A stretch of 64,000 bases of DNA, from the NCBI RefSeq assembly GCF_039621805.1, contig NZ_CP155073.1, positions 2,046,001 to 2,110,000 of the forward strand, in the 5' to 3' direction. The stretch comes from Paraburkholderia sp. PREW-6R (GTDB lineage Bacteria; Pseudomonadota; Gammaproteobacteria; Burkholderiales; Burkholderiaceae). Below, piece by piece: positions 1 through 13,408 of this stretch. A program made the position numbers and the translations under genes. Every line of letters begins with the position of its first letter. Positions within the stretch are counted from its first letter, which is position 1. Below the pieces are notes generated by a model that worked only from the letters and a program-made list of their open reading frames with translations, did not search any database and was not told the origin of the DNA.

Positions 1-144
1 ATCGCCGCGGAAAACGCGGCTCAGGCGTACTCGCGGTATTACTCGCCGCCGGTGAGCGTGTACGGCAGCTATTACGGTGGCGGCTGGGGACATGGCTGGG
101 GCACCGGTGTCGGGATCGGCTACGGGCCGACCTGGGGCTGGTAG
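1..144 (+). CDS. C-terminal fragment of a Gly/Tyr/Trp-rich protein
   Basis: The reading frame is open from the first base and ends at a TAG at 142-144, so only the last 47 residues are present and the start lies left of the window. The tail is rich in Gly, Tyr, Ser and Trp, with runs such as SYYGGGWGHGWG, and has no charged cluster. Such tails occur in small surface or periplasmic proteins and lipoproteins of Burkholderiaceae, but no family can be assigned from this piece. It is followed by a strong bidirectional terminator, which supports a true gene end here. Confidence 0.6.
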   Translation: MAAENAAQAYSRYYSPPVSVYGSYYGGGWGHGWGTGVGIGYGPTWGW

Positions 145-196
145 GCGAGCCGCATCGGATAGAACGCAATCCGGCATGCTTGGAATGCGTTGGGCG

Positions 197-229
197 AAAA
201 AAAGGCGTGGTTCGTACCACGCCTTTTTT
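197..229. terminator. Bidirectional intrinsic terminator
   Basis: A 14-bp inverted repeat, an A-run followed by GGCGTGG and its complement CCACGCC followed by a T-run, encloses a short loop. It has A/T runs on both sides and lies between the converging left-edge gene and ftsB, so it can terminate transcription from both directions. Confidence 0.85.
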
Positions 230-290
230 GCGTCTGGCCTCGGCCTGAGGCGATCGGATTGCCGCTTCGGTTGCCGCCTGGTTTGCCACT

Positions 291-728
291 TCAGTGCGCA
301 GCCGGCTTCCTGTCCTTCGCGCCGCCCTTGCCACCGTGTTTGCGATCTGGCTTCGCACGCGACTCGGGGTTCGGCACCACATGCAGCGGCGCGGCCGACA
401 CTTCCCCACGCGTCGACGTTGTCACCGACGGCGTGTTCGCGCTCGGCAACGGCGCATTCGGCGACACGAACTGCACGAACACCTCGCCGTCTTTGACCAT
501 GCCCATTTCGTAACGCGCCCGCTCTTCCACCGCAGCCGTGCCGTTTTGCAAGTCTTGCACTTCACCCTGAATGCGCTCGTTGCGCAGCTTGGAATCGGTG
601 TTCTTTTGCAGTTGCTGCGCCAGTTGCTGCTGCAACTCGTGGACGCGCAGCCAGCCGCCGTGCCCCCACCAGAGCGGGTACTGGATCAGCGCCAGCAGTA
701 CGATCAGGACAGCAGTGACGAGCCGCAT
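291..728 (-). CDS. ftsB: Cell division protein FtsB
   Basis: FtsB is a bitopic divisome protein that forms the FtsQ-FtsB-FtsL complex and helps activate septal peptidoglycan synthesis. The 145-residue product starts with one hydrophobic segment (about residues 3-20). A Gln/Leu-rich coiled coil follows (about 27-66, [11 protein letters not shown] onward), then the conserved region with [19 protein letters not shown]. The C-terminal tail of about 55 residues is Pro/Ser/Lys-rich and ends in a basic stretch; it is longer than in the E. coli protein (about 103 residues). It lies directly downstream of eno, the usual betaproteobacterial order. No clear Shine-Dalgarno sequence precedes the ATG at 728. 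Confidence 0.93.
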   Translation of the reverse strand: MRLVTAVLIVLLALIQYPLWWGHGGWLRVHELQQQLAQQLQKNTDSKLRNERIQGEVQDLQNGTAAVEERARYEMGMVKDGEVFVQFVSPNAPLPSANTPSVTTSTRGEVSAAPLHVVPNPESRAKPDRKHGGKGGAKDRKPAAH

Positions 729-749
729 GAAATAAGCACAATAAATACA

Positions 750-778
750 CGCCGCCCTGCGCTATACGCAGGGCGGCG
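750..778. repeat. Perfect 12-bp hairpin between eno and ftsB
   Basis: CGCCGCCCTGCG and its exact complement are separated by the 5-base loop CTATA. The hairpin sits between the eno stop and the ftsB start. On the minus strand it is followed by an AT-rich stretch but not by a true T-run, so it may be a weak attenuator or an mRNA-stability hairpin. Confidence 0.6.
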
Positions 779-834
779 GGTCAATCAGAAACGAAGAATA
801 ACCGGCTCATCGGTCAGCGCTAGCTGCGTGACCA

Positions 835-2253
<1,419 letters not shown>

Positions 2254-2294
2254 TCATTATGCAACCCTGACGTGACACGCAACGAACACCTGAC

Positions 2295-4918
<2,624 letters not shown>

Positions 4919-4983
4919 CTATCGCATATGCCGATCATGCACCGTTTTCGCTGCGCGTTCTGCCCCGAACGCGCGAGCCAGAC

Positions 4984-5787
4984 TCAGCCGCGCCGCTCCA
5001 GTTCGCGCAACATCCGCTGCACGGCGCGAGCCGTTTCGAGCGGTCTTTCCATTGGATAAAGGTGGCTACCCTCGATCCATTCGATATGGCCACCGGTTGC
5101 GCGCCGCGTCGCTTCGAGCCCGGCCTGGCGAATCTCCTTCGAACGCGTTCCGGCGATGAATCCCACCGGCACCGGCGCGCCGCGCGCGAGCCGCGAGCCG
5201 AGCGTGTGCGGCAACGTCTTGTAGATCTGATATTCGATGCGCCGGTCGAACGCCAGCGTGCGCGAACCATCGGGCGAACTCTGCGGTATGCCGAAGTCGA
5301 TGTAGTCGGACAGCATACGTTCGTCCCAGCGCGCGAACGCGGGCTTCGCGTGGAAGTGCCGCCATGCCTCGTCGCGGCTCGCCCACTGGGTGCGCCGAGT
5401 GCGCGTAGCCGCCGCGGGCGACAGCCGCTCGTCGAGCCCGGTCCATTGCGATACGCGCAGCATGCTGCTGCGCCAGCCCGCGATCACCGGCGAATCGAGC
5501 ATCACCACGCCGCGCACCCATTGCGGTTTCTTGAGCGCGGCCATCAGCGACAGATAGCCGCCAAGCGAATGCCCCACCAGCCACACCGGCCGCTCGTAAC
5601 GGCGGCCCACATCGTCGAGCAGTTGCTCGACCAGATGCGGCCAGTCCTGCGTCACGGGAAAGCGCATGTCGTGGCCGATGCGCTCGATGGCGCGTACTTC
5701 GTAATCGTCCGCGAGTTCTGCAAAAATCGTCCGGTAGGTGGACGCCGGAAAGCCGTTCGCGTGCGAGAAGTGAATGATGTTTTTCAA
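4984..5787 (-). CDS. Alpha/beta hydrolase
   Basis: This is a single-domain alpha/beta-hydrolase of unknown substrate. It has an HFSHANGFPAS oxyanion-region motif near the N-terminus, the nucleophile elbow GHSLGGYL, and a C-terminal His in EGSHLYPMERP. A TTG start at 5787 is preferred because GGAGAG lies 7 bases upstream and the family begins at about KNIIHFSHANG, giving 267 residues. An in-frame ATG at 5844 would add 19 residues but has no good ribosome-binding site. The gene follows comEC closely on the same strand, probably as a distal member of that transcription unit. No signal peptide is seen, so a cytoplasmic esterase- or hydrolase-like role is inferred. Confidence 0.85.
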   Translation of the reverse strand: MKNIIHFSHANGFPASTYRTIFAELADDYEVRAIERIGHDMRFPVTQDWPHLVEQLLDDVGRRYERPVWLVGHSLGGYLSLMAALKKPQWVRGVVMLDSPVIAGWRSSMLRVSQWTGLDERLSPAAATRTRRTQWASRDEAWRHFHAKPAFARWDERMLSDYIDFGIPQSSPDGSRTLAFDRRIEYQIYKTLPHTLGSRLARGAPVPVGFIAGTRSKEIRQAGLEATRRATGGHIEWIEGSHLYPMERPLETARAVQRMLRELERRG

Positions 5788-5875
5788 CTGCGGCTCTCTC
5801 CGTGCTGTATTGCGCGCGAGCTTCGCGTAACTGCCGCGAGCCATGGAGCGCGCTGCTTTTTTCTTCAGATGCGCC

Positions 5876-8467
5876 TCAGCGGTCCATCCAGTAACGACGC
5901 TGCGTGTCGCGGTAGCGTTCGAGCGTCAGCGTGCCGCTATCCGCGCTTTTCGCGCTATCCACGCCCTGCACTCCCTGCACGCGCTGCACGCCCTGCCCGC
6001 TCGCGGGCTCGACTTCGACACGAACCGCGCCGTCGGTATCGCTGCGTCCGAGCGGGATATGTCTTGCCTCGTATCGCTCGAACACCCCCGCATTCGGATG
6101 ATGAAAACGGTTGCGATAGCCTACCTGAAATAACGCGACGAGCGGCTCGACAGAGTCGAGGAACGGCTCGGTAGACGAGGTCTTGCTGCCATGATGCGGC
6201 ACGACCAGCACCTGCGCGCGCAACGCGCTGCGCTCCCGTGCAAGCAGCGCCCGTTCGGCGGGCGCTTCGATGTCCGCCGTGAGGAGAGCCGTCAGCACCT
6301 CGCGGGTGGACTGAGCAGTTTTACCCGGCACCTCGGACCCCGCTGCGCCAGTGCTCACGCGCAGCACGCAACAGTGCGCGTTCGGTTTGCCTTGCAGCGG
6401 CCCCGGGTCGGGCCAGAGAATCGCGAATTCGACGCCGTCCCATTGCCAGCGCTGTCCGGCGGCGCACGGCAGCGTCTGCGCGCCATGCCGCCGGGCCGCG
6501 TCCCACAGAAAGTTGGCCGGCGCGAGCGCGGCAACCATCTGACGCACCTCGATCGCGTCCAGCACCGCCGGCGCGCCGCCCGAGTGATCGGAATCCGCGT
6601 GGCTGATGATCAGCGTGTCGAGTGCGTTAATACCTTGCGCCTGCAGGAAGGGCACCACCACGCGCTCACCGGCGTGGGTCGATTCGGGTCCCGGTCCGGT
6701 ATCGAACAGCAGCGTGTGTCGTGCGGTCTGGATCAGCACGGACGTACCCTGCCCGACGTCGAGCGCGGTCAGCCGGAACGCGCCCGGCGACGGTCCCGAC
6801 GGACCCGGCCACAACAACGGCAGCCAGGCGAGCGGCGCAGCCCAGCGCAGCGGCCAGCCGCGCGGCGTGAGACACCAGAGTACGCCGAGCGCCGCTGCGG
6901 CCAACGACCACGCGTCAGGCTGCGGCAAGCGCCACAGCGTCCACGCCGGGCCGGCGAGCCGCTGCAAAGCTTCGGTCAGTAGCGCAATCAGCGCGTGCGC
7001 GGCATGCCACGCGTATGCATCGAACGGTGCGGGCAGCGCGACGCCTGTGAGCACGGCCGGCGTCACGAGCAGGCTCACCCACGGAATCGCAAACGCATTC
7101 GCAATCGGGCCGATCAGTGGTAGCTGCGAAAACCAGTAGACGGTGAGCGGCGCAAGCGCCACGGTCACCGCGAACTGCACGTGCGCGGCGCTACGCAACC
7201 GCATGCCGGTCCTGCGCAGTCCACGAACCAGACGTGCTTGCAAGGCGCTCCATCCGGATGCGCCAACGCCCTCCTGGTGTTCCAGATTGTGCTCGGGATG
7301 TTGCGCATGATCCTGTACGCGAGGATTGCCCGACATAGCCAGCAGTATCGCGCCCACCGCGCAGAACGACAGCCAGAATCCCGCCGACAGAACCGCCCAC
7401 GGATCGATCAGCAGCACGAGCCCCAAAGCCCACGCCAGCACCGACGAGCGCGGCAGATTGCGTCCGCCGAGAAACGCGAGCGCGAGTACGCCGGCCATCC
7501 ACAGCGCGCGCTGCGCGGGCACGTTAAAGCCCGCCAGCGCCGCGTGCAATGCGGCGAACAGCACGCCGCACGAAACGGTGACTTTCTGCGCCGGCACACG
7601 CAGTGGCCAGTCGCGGCCGATGAAACCGGAGCGTCGCCACAACGCACCCGCGAACCAGCCAGCCAATCCCGCAACGATGCCGATATGCAGCCCCGAAATC
7701 GCGACCAGATGACTCGTACCCGTCGCGCGCATCAGTTGCCAATCGGCGGCGCTGACTTCGTCCTGCGCGCCGAGGGCAAGCGCCACCACGATCCCGCGAT
7801 GCGGCGCGTCGCCCAGCACTGCGTCGATCCGCTCACGCAATGCGGCGCGCCAGCGATCGACGATCACCGCGACGCCTCCCGCATGCCCTGCCAGCCGGAG
7901 CGCATGTGCCGGCGCGCTCACGTAACCGGTGGCGCGCACATTGCGCGCGAGCAGCGTAGCTTCGGCATCGCGCACACCGAAGTTCGCATTGCCGTGCGGC
8001 CGCTTGAGCCGCACGGTCAGACGCCAGCGCGCGCCGGGTTCGAGCGGCGGCGGTGGTCGATCGTCGGCGATCCACGAGAGCTGGATGACGCGCGGGAACG
8101 CGGTGATCGGCGCATCGACGGAAGTCACGTCGAACAGGAAGCGCGCGCCTTTGTCGTCGCGTGACGGCAGGCCGTGAATGCTGCCGGTGACCTGGAGATC
8201 GCGGCCTTCCCAGGCAGGCGGCAGCGCGACGGCCACGCGCATCTCGGCGCGTGAGGCAGCGTAAGCAAAACCGCAGCAGATGGCGGCGATCCATACCGCG
8301 CCCCACGCGACGAATGACCGCGAGCGCGTGCGAAACGCGCGCACCGCTATGCCCACCGCAAGGGTAACGGCCACGCTCAACGCAAGCCATCCCCGCCAGC
8401 CGGGCAACGCCGCCTGCTGCTGCAGCCAGATCACGCCCAACGCAAACCCACACCACCCCGCCCGCAT
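5876..8467 (-). CDS. comEC: DNA internalization-related competence protein ComEC/Rec2
   Basis: ComEC is the inner-membrane channel that takes one strand of transforming DNA into the cytoplasm. The protein is long (863 residues from this start) and has three parts. First are N-terminal membrane segments with a soluble DUF4131-like domain. Next is the multi-pass competence domain (ATGTSHLVAISGLHIGIVAG). Last is a C-terminal metallo-beta-lactamase-like domain (LTALDVGQGTS, LLFDTGPG, SHADSDHSGG, VVPHHGSKTSS). The start is uncertain: ATG at 8467 follows a G-rich stretch that can serve as ribosome-binding site, while ATGs at 8485 and 8524 are also in frame. It sits between tatD and the hydrolase gene on the minus strand. 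Confidence 0.93.
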   Translation of the reverse strand: MRAGWCGFALGVIWLQQQAALPGWRGWLALSVAVTLAVGIAVRAFRTRSRSFVAWGAVWIAAICCGFAYAASRAEMRVAVALPPAWEGRDLQVTGSIHGLPSRDDKGARFLFDVTSVDAPITAFPRVIQLSWIADDRPPPPLEPGARWRLTVRLKRPHGNANFGVRDAEATLLARNVRATGYVSAPAHALRLAGHAGGVAVIVDRWRAALRERIDAVLGDAPHRGIVVALALGAQDEVSAADWQLMRATGTSHLVAISGLHIGIVAGLAGWFAGALWRRSGFIGRDWPLRVPAQKVTVSCGVLFAALHAALAGFNVPAQRALWMAGVLALAFLGGRNLPRSSVLAWALGLVLLIDPWAVLSAGFWLSFCAVGAILLAMSGNPRVQDHAQHPEHNLEHQEGVGASGWSALQARLVRGLRRTGMRLRSAAHVQFAVTVALAPLTVYWFSQLPLIGPIANAFAIPWVSLLVTPAVLTGVALPAPFDAYAWHAAHALIALLTEALQRLAGPAWTLWRLPQPDAWSLAAAALGVLWCLTPRGWPLRWAAPLAWLPLLWPGPSGPSPGAFRLTALDVGQGTSVLIQTARHTLLFDTGPGPESTHAGERVVVPFLQAQGINALDTLIISHADSDHSGGAPAVLDAIEVRQMVAALAPANFLWDAARRHGAQTLPCAAGQRWQWDGVEFAILWPDPGPLQGKPNAHCCVLRVSTGAAGSEVPGKTAQSTREVLTALLTADIEAPAERALLARERSALRAQVLVVPHHGSKTSSTEPFLDSVEPLVALFQVGYRNRFHHPNAGVFERYEARHIPLGRSDTDGAVRVEVEPASGQGVQRVQGVQGVDSAKSADSGTLTLERYRDTQRRYWMDR

Positions 8468-8601
8468 GCGCCCCCCGCCCTTCATGCGCCGGGCGACGCA
8501 GCCACACCCACACGTGCAGCACAAGCGTCAAAAGACGGACGTCGCGCTCCCGCGGGGCGAAGTGCTCGCCCGGCGCGAATCACTCAAACCATCATCGGGG
8601 A

Positions 8602-9390
8602 TTATGCGGAGGAAAGGGCCAGCCGGGGCAGCGCCGCGAGCGCGTTAGCCGTTGTGCCTAGGGCGGTTGCGTCGGCGGCCATTCCGCGCAGGTGCGCGAG
8701 CCCCGCGCCGATGGCGGGAATCTGCGCGGGTGAGTTGCGCTGCTTGTACATCCATGACGGCGCAATGTCGGGCGCGTCCGTTTCGACGACGAGCGCGTCG
8801 AACGGCAACTGCTGCGCGAGGCGCCGGATCTGCCGTGCCCGCTCGAATGTCAGATTGCCGCCGAAGCCAAGATGCATGCCCTGATCGAGATAGGCCTGCG
8901 CCTGCTGGAAACTGCCATTGAACGCATGGGCGATGCCGCGATGAATCTGGTGCCGGCGCAAGCCTTTGATCACCTGGTCCTGCGATTTACGCACGTGGCA
9001 GATGACCGCCAGATCGAATTCCCGCGCGAGTTGCAGCTGGCCGTTGTAGAAGAATTGCTGGCGCGCGTCGTCGAGCCCGTCGACAAAATAATCGAGCCCG
9101 ATTTCGCCGATGCCGACAAAGCGCGGATCATCCAGACTCGCCTCGATCTCCATGCGCAGCAGGTCGAGGTCGCTCTCCTGCGCGGACGGCGTGAACAGCG
9201 GGTGGATGCCGAGTGCATACGCGCCGCCGTCGATCCGATGCGCCAGCTCACGCACCGCGGCGAAGTTACCGCGGCCGATCGCCGGAATCACGATCCGCCC
9301 GACGCCCGCCCGGCGCGCCGAGGCCGCGACTTCGTCGCGGTCGGCGTCGAATTCGGAAGCGTCGAGATGACAGTGTGTATCGATCCACAT
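8602..9390 (-). CDS. tatD: TatD family metal-dependent deoxyribonuclease
   Basis: This 262-residue TatD-family hydrolase begins MWIDTHCHLDASEF, carrying the HxH metal-binding motif. It continues with IGEIGLDYF, ICHVRKSQDQ, GIAHAFNGS and the C-terminal VVETDAPDIAP, all expected for the TIM-barrel nuclease fold. TatD proteins act as 3'-5' exonucleases or endonucleases in DNA turnover and repair; the precise substrate here is not known. The ATG at 9390 starts the conserved first strand, whereas the upstream extension to 9516 is unrelated sequence. It lies 52 bp after lolD and may be in the same unit. Confidence 0.95.
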   Translation of the reverse strand: MWIDTHCHLDASEFDADRDEVAASARRAGVGRIVIPAIGRGNFAAVRELAHRIDGGAYALGIHPLFTPSAQESDLDLLRMEIEASLDDPRFVGIGEIGLDYFVDGLDDARQQFFYNGQLQLAREFDLAVICHVRKSQDQVIKGLRRHQIHRGIAHAFNGSFQQAQAYLDQGMHLGFGGNLTFERARQIRRLAQQLPFDALVVETDAPDIAPSWMYKQRNSPAQIPAIGAGLAHLRGMAADATALGTTANALAALPRLALSSA

Positions 9391-9442
9391 GGCGCGCCTC
9401 GCGAACGGCGGAGCAGTGAAAGAAGACGCCGGGCGAAGACGC

Positions 9443-10183
9443 CTAAGCCCGCACGTGCGGCTCTTCGTGCAGCACGCCGTCACGCAGACGCATGATGCGA
9501 TCGCAGCGTGCGGCAAGCTCCGGATCGTGCGTGACGATCACGAAACTCGTGTCGAGCGTTTGCGACAGTTCGAGCATCAGGTTGAAAACCGTGTCGGCGG
9601 TGCCGCCGTCGAGGTTGCCGGTGGGCTCGTCGGCGAGCACGCATGCGGGTTTCGTGACCAGTGCGCGGGCGATCGCGACACGCTGCCGCTCGCCGCCCGA
9701 CAACTCGCCCGGCCGATGCTTCGCACGATGCCCCATGCCCACGCGCTCCAGCACCGCGAGCGCTTCGTGGCGCGCGGCCTCGGTGGTCGTGCGGCGAATC
9801 CGCAACGGCATCGCGACGTTATCCAGCGCTGAAAATTCAGGCAGCAAATGGTGAAACTGATAAACGAAGCCGAGCGCGCGATTACGCAGATCGTTACGTT
9901 CACGTTCGGACAGTTGCGTGAACGGCTTGCCCATGACCGACACATGGCCGGCGCTCGGATCGTCCAGTCCGCCGAGCACATGCAGCAGCGTACTTTTACC
10001 CGAACCGGATGCGCCGACGATGGCGAGTTTCTCGCCGCGCCGCACGCTCAGTTGCGTATTGTTGAGCACCGTCACGTTCAGACCGCCCTGCACGAACGAC
10101 TTGGAAATGCCGGTCGCTTCCAGCACGTAGGGATGCAACGCGGCGTCAGAGGTCATGGAAAGGTGGGCGGAACGGTCATTCAT
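9443..10183 (-). CDS. lolD: Lipoprotein-releasing ABC transporter ATP-binding protein LolD
   Basis: LolD is the ATPase of the LolCDE complex, which extracts outer-membrane lipoproteins from the inner membrane and hands them to LolA. The 246-residue protein has Walker A (GASGSGKST), a Q-loop with [18 protein letters not shown], the signature LSGGERQR, Walker B ([12 protein letters not shown]) and the switch His in IVTHDPELA. The ATG at 10183 overlaps the end of lolC (stop at 10176-10178) and is preceded by AGAGG, so the two genes are translationally coupled. An internal ATG at 10156 is a less likely alternative because it lacks a ribosome-binding site. Confidence 0.96.
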   Translation of the reverse strand: MNDRSAHLSMTSDAALHPYVLEATGISKSFVQGGLNVTVLNNTQLSVRRGEKLAIVGASGSGKSTLLHVLGGLDDPSAGHVSVMGKPFTQLSERERNDLRNRALGFVYQFHHLLPEFSALDNVAMPLRIRRTTTEAARHEALAVLERVGMGHRAKHRPGELSGGERQRVAIARALVTKPACVLADEPTGNLDGGTADTVFNLMLELSQTLDTSFVIVTHDPELAARCDRIMRLRDGVLHEEPHVRA

Positions 10184-11429
10184 AGCGCAGTGCCTCTGCA
10201 GGACGGACCTTGGCACCACGCCAGCTCGGGTACAGCGTGGCCAGCGCGGACATCAGGAAAGCAATGACGCCGATACGGGCGACATCGGCGGGAATCAGTT
10301 CGGACGGCAGTTCGCTGATGAAGTACACCGACGGCGGCAGGAACTGCACGCCGAGCATGTGCTCGATCATCGGCACGAGCCACGGAATGCTCCACGCGAT
10401 CAGGCAGCCGAGCGCGACGCCGGTCGCCGTGCCGATGAAGCCGATCGTCACGCCCTGCACCACGAAGATTTTCATGATCGAGCCGGGCTGCGCGCCGAGG
10501 GTGCGCAAAATCGCGATGTCGGCCTGCTTGTTGGTCACCGTCATGACGAGCGACGACACGAGGTTGAACGCCGCCACCGCGATAATCAGCGTGAGAATGA
10601 TGAACATCATGCGTTTTTCGATCTGCACGGCCGAAAACCACGTCTTGTTCTGCTGCGTCCAGTCGCGGATATACAGGTCGCCGGACAGCGTGCGCGCAAG
10701 CTGGTGCGCGACCTCCGGCGCTCTTTGCATGTCGGTCAGGCGCAGCCGCACGCCGGTCGGCGCGGGCAGCCGGAACAGCGCCTGCGCGTCCTTGATGTTG
10801 ATCAGCGCGAGCGTGCTGTCGTATTCGTAATGCCCGGACTCGAAAATGCCCACCACGGTGAACTGTTTCAGCCGCGGCAGCATGCCCGCCGGCGTGATCG
10901 TGCCTTCCGGCGCGACCAGCGTGATCTTGTCGTTCACCTGCACGCCGAGATTGGCTGCGAGATCCGCGCCGAGCACAATGCCGAAATCGCCCGGCACGAG
11001 ATCGGTCAGCTTGCCGCCTTTCATTTCCTTGCCGATGTCGGATACCTGCGGCTCGAGCGACGGTTCGACGCCGCGCAACGCCACACCGCTCACGGCATCC
11101 TGACGCGTGAGCAGCGCCTGGGCCTCGACATACGGCGCCGCACCGATCACTTCCTTGTTCTGGCGCGCTTCCTGGGCGGTCAACTGCCAGTTGGGCATGG
11201 AGCCGGTCGGCGAAAAAATTTCGACGTGCGCGAGCACGGACAGCATGCGGTCACGCACCTCTTTCTGAAATCCGTTCATGACCGACAGGACGACGATCAG
11301 CGCCGCAACACCGAGCGCTATGCCGGACATGGACACGAGCGCGATGAACGAAATGAATCCGTTACCGGTCGTGCGTTTGCCGGCGCGGGTATAGCGCCAG
11401 CCAATCTGCCATTCGTAGGGAAATTTCAA
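10176..11429 (-). CDS. lolC: Lipoprotein-releasing ABC transporter permease LolC/LolE
   Basis: This is the inner-membrane permease of the Lol system, 417 residues. It has one N-terminal membrane segment ([21 protein letters not shown]), a large periplasmic domain, and three C-terminal membrane segments of the FtsX/MacB type. It opens with [17 protein letters not shown], typical of LolC/LolE. A TTG start at 11429 is chosen because AAGGA lies 6 bases upstream and it matches the family start; the in-frame extension to 11636 is unrelated sequence. Only one permease gene lies next to lolD here, so the complex may use a homodimer, as in single-permease Lol systems, or a partner encoded elsewhere. 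Confidence 0.94.
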   Translation of the reverse strand: MKFPYEWQIGWRYTRAGKRTTGNGFISFIALVSMSGIALGVAALIVVLSVMNGFQKEVRDRMLSVLAHVEIFSPTGSMPNWQLTAQEARQNKEVIGAAPYVEAQALLTRQDAVSGVALRGVEPSLEPQVSDIGKEMKGGKLTDLVPGDFGIVLGADLAANLGVQVNDKITLVAPEGTITPAGMLPRLKQFTVVGIFESGHYEYDSTLALINIKDAQALFRLPAPTGVRLRLTDMQRAPEVAHQLARTLSGDLYIRDWTQQNKTWFSAVQIEKRMMFIILTLIIAVAAFNLVSSLVMTVTNKQADIAILRTLGAQPGSIMKIFVVQGVTIGFIGTATGVALGCLIAWSIPWLVPMIEHMLGVQFLPPSVYFISELPSELIPADVARIGVIAFLMSALATLYPSWRGAKVRPAEALRYE

Positions 11430-11789
11430 GCGAATCCTTATCTGCGTTCTTCGGCTGCTCACCGGTTTGCGCCGCCCCGCGGCAGCGTTCTTCCGGCCCC
11501 GTCGCGCCGCACCGTGCGGCTCGAGCACCCTGATCATTGGTGTCGCGGCGACCCCGGATGGTTCCTGCGAGTCCGTCGCTGCGATCCGGTGCGACAGCAA
11601 ACCTCGCGCCGCCGGCACCGCGTGGGGCGACATCAATCAAGCGCGAAGTTTGCCATACAATGCCGCCGCGCCGCGCAAACGGCACGGGGCGGGCCCTCGA
11701 GTCACCCGTTCCTGTTTCGTTGCTGTCGCTTTCCTCGCTCACGGCGCGGCCGCGAGCCGCGTCCACCATGCAGGCGCGCAGTGGTGGCG
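11430..11789. other. Intergenic region between lolC and an 81-aa gene
   Basis: This region holds 360 bases with no convincing gene. It lies upstream of lolC (minus strand) and downstream of the small minus-strand gene that follows. The plus-strand TACAAT at about 11655 resembles a -10 box but has no gene immediately downstream. Long open frames here lack ribosome-binding sites and similarity to known families. Confidence 0.5.
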
Positions 11790-12035
11790 CTATCGCAGGT
11801 TATACCGGCTTCGCAGACCATTGATGATGCCGGCCGCGTCGCTCGTCGCGCGCTCCCGCACGTCGGCGTCCTTGCGGTCGCGATGCAGATGGCTGATGTC
11901 CCAGTTGCAGCCCGACTCGTCATCGACGGTTTCGTGCAGGCCTGTGGGTATCCAGCCTGCCGTGGATGGGTTGGCATCGAGCGCCTTGACGACAATGGTC
12001 AGCAGTTCCTGCTCGTTTCTCAGCTCACGTGACAT
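11790..12035 (-). CDS. Conserved hypothetical small protein (81 aa)
   Basis: A short acidic protein starting MSRELRNEQELLTIV, with GGAG placed 7 bases before the ATG. It has no signal peptide or membrane segment and ends in basic GLRSRYNLR. The composition (Asp/Glu/Arg with a GCNWDISHLH segment containing Cys, Trp and two His) looks like a real cytoplasmic protein, but I do not recognise a family. It is divergent from the RpfE-like gene at 12187, so both may be read from the 150-bp gap between them. Confidence 0.7.
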   Translation of the reverse strand: MSRELRNEQELLTIVVKALDANPSTAGWIPTGLHETVDDESGCNWDISHLHRDRKDADVRERATSDAAGIINGLRSRYNLR

Positions 12036-12170
12036 AACGGTCTCCATCGTATCTGCGCGGGTCCGCCGCGCGCGGTATGCCGCGCTGTGCCGCCGATCGC
12101 TGTCGGGCCGCGTTTCCCGCATCCGCCGATACAGTCCGCCATCTGATCTGAATACTCGCACTCTTTGCCC

Positions 12171-12176
12171 TACAAT
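12171..12176 (+). promoter_or_regulatory. Candidate -10 box just before the RpfE-like gene
   Basis: TACAAT ends 10 bases before the ATG at 12187, so transcription from it would begin almost at the start codon. Only a poor -35 (CTGAAT, 17 bp upstream) is seen. A similar arrangement occurs before the sensor kinase at 40600. Confidence 0.35.
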
Positions 12177-12186
12177 GCGCAGCATC

Positions 12187-13392
12187 ATGCACGCCAACCG
12201 TCTTCATCTTCTCCTGCCCTTTGCGTTGCCCGCCGCAGCGGACGCCTCCACCGCACTTCACGACATCCAGAGTCCCGCACTCGACCGCCTGATCTCGCGC
12301 GCGACGCTCACCGAGCGCGTGATCGGCGAAGACTTTCAGCGCACGCTGCCGCACGAGCGCTGGATCGCCCGGCAGTTCGGCGCGCTGCCGTCCGGTGCGG
12401 CCGCCGCCGATGAAGCGCCGCTTGCACCGTACATGTTGCGCGCGGACGGCGGCGATCCCGGCAGCGCCACCTGGGCTTGCGTGCAACCGGTCCACGTGCG
12501 GATCGCGCACGATCATCTGGTGCTGATCGATCCCGCATCGCTCGACTTGCCGGACGACGACGCCGCAGCGCTGCTCGCGATCGCGCGTCCGCTGATCGAG
12601 GAACTCGGCGTGCGGATCGAAGCGCCGAAACCGGCGCGCTGGTATCTGTCGGGCGAGGGGTTCGGCACGCTCGCGGGCGCGTCGCCGTTACGGGCAAGCG
12701 GGCGCAATATCGAAATCTGGCTGCCGCACGAAGCGCATTCGGGCGAGCGCTCACGCGCGTGGATGAAGCTGCAGAACGAAGTGCAGATGGCATGGTTCGA
12801 GCATCCCGTGAACGAGGCGCGCGAGGCGCGCGGCCTGCCCGCTGTCAATTCGATCTGGTTCCACGCGCAAGGCGCGGCGCAAGCGGTCACGAGCCCGTTT
12901 TCGCAGGTGTTCTCGGACGCCGCGGCCACGCGCGGTCTCGGCATCACCGCAGGTGTGCCGGTCGCCGCGCCGCCCGCTTCATTCGACGCGTTCGCCGGCG
13001 CGTCGGCGGCGCTCGATCGTGGCGCAGGCGGCGGCTTCGATGATGCCGGGGCCCGCGCTCACCCAGGTGCGAACTCGCCTGCCCTCGCGAACGGCACGGC
13101 AGGCCATGCGCCGCCCCGTCCTGCCGGTTCGGCGAGCAACACGGCGCTCGTCGAACTCGATCCGTTTTCCGCGCCGTTCATCGAACAGGACTGGGCGCGC
13201 TGGAATCACGCATTCGCGTCGCTCGAGAAAGACTGGTTCCAGCCTGCGCTCGATGCGCTGCAAGCCGGCCGGCTCGCCGAACTCGGCGTCACACTGTGCG
13301 GCGACACCGGCTCGGTCACGCTCAACGTCACGCGCGGCGATCTGCGCAAATTCTGGCGGCGGCGCGTGCTTGCGTCCCTTTTCATCGAATGA
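12187..13392 (+). CDS. RpfE-like conserved protein upstream of recJ
   Basis: A 401-residue cytoplasmic protein with no signal peptide (MHANRLHLLLPFALPAAADAS is only weakly hydrophobic). Recognisable stretches include LPHERWIARQFG, WACVQPVHVRIAHDHLVLIDP, RWYLSGEG and NSIWFHAQGAA. The same architecture is annotated in Burkholderiales as 'regulatory protein, RpfE type', and in Xanthomonas rpfE lies in the recJ/prfB/lysS neighbourhood, as here. The molecular function is not known to me. Start choice is between ATG 12175 (inside the TACAAT box) and 12187; neither has a clear ribosome-binding site. The stop at 13392 is 16 bases before recJ, indicating co-transcription. Confidence 0.8.
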   Translation: MHANRLHLLLPFALPAAADASTALHDIQSPALDRLISRATLTERVIGEDFQRTLPHERWIARQFGALPSGAAAADEAPLAPYMLRADGGDPGSATWACVQPVHVRIAHDHLVLIDPASLDLPDDDAAALLAIARPLIEELGVRIEAPKPARWYLSGEGFGTLAGASPLRASGRNIEIWLPHEAHSGERSRAWMKLQNEVQMAWFEHPVNEAREARGLPAVNSIWFHAQGAAQAVTSPFSQVFSDAAATRGLGITAGVPVAAPPASFDAFAGASAALDRGAGGGFDDAGARAHPGANSPALANGTAGHAPPRPAGSASNTALVELDPFSAPFIEQDWARWNHAFASLEKDWFQPALDALQAGRLAELGVTLCGDTGSVTLNVTRGDLRKFWRRRVLASLFIE

Positions 13393-13408
13393 TCCACGGC
13401 CTTTCCGA

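Noticed and set aside
11467..12186. N-terminal extension of the RpfE-like frame
   Set aside because: The extension is arginine/serine-rich and overlaps the small minus-strand gene at 11790-12035; family similarity begins only after 12187.
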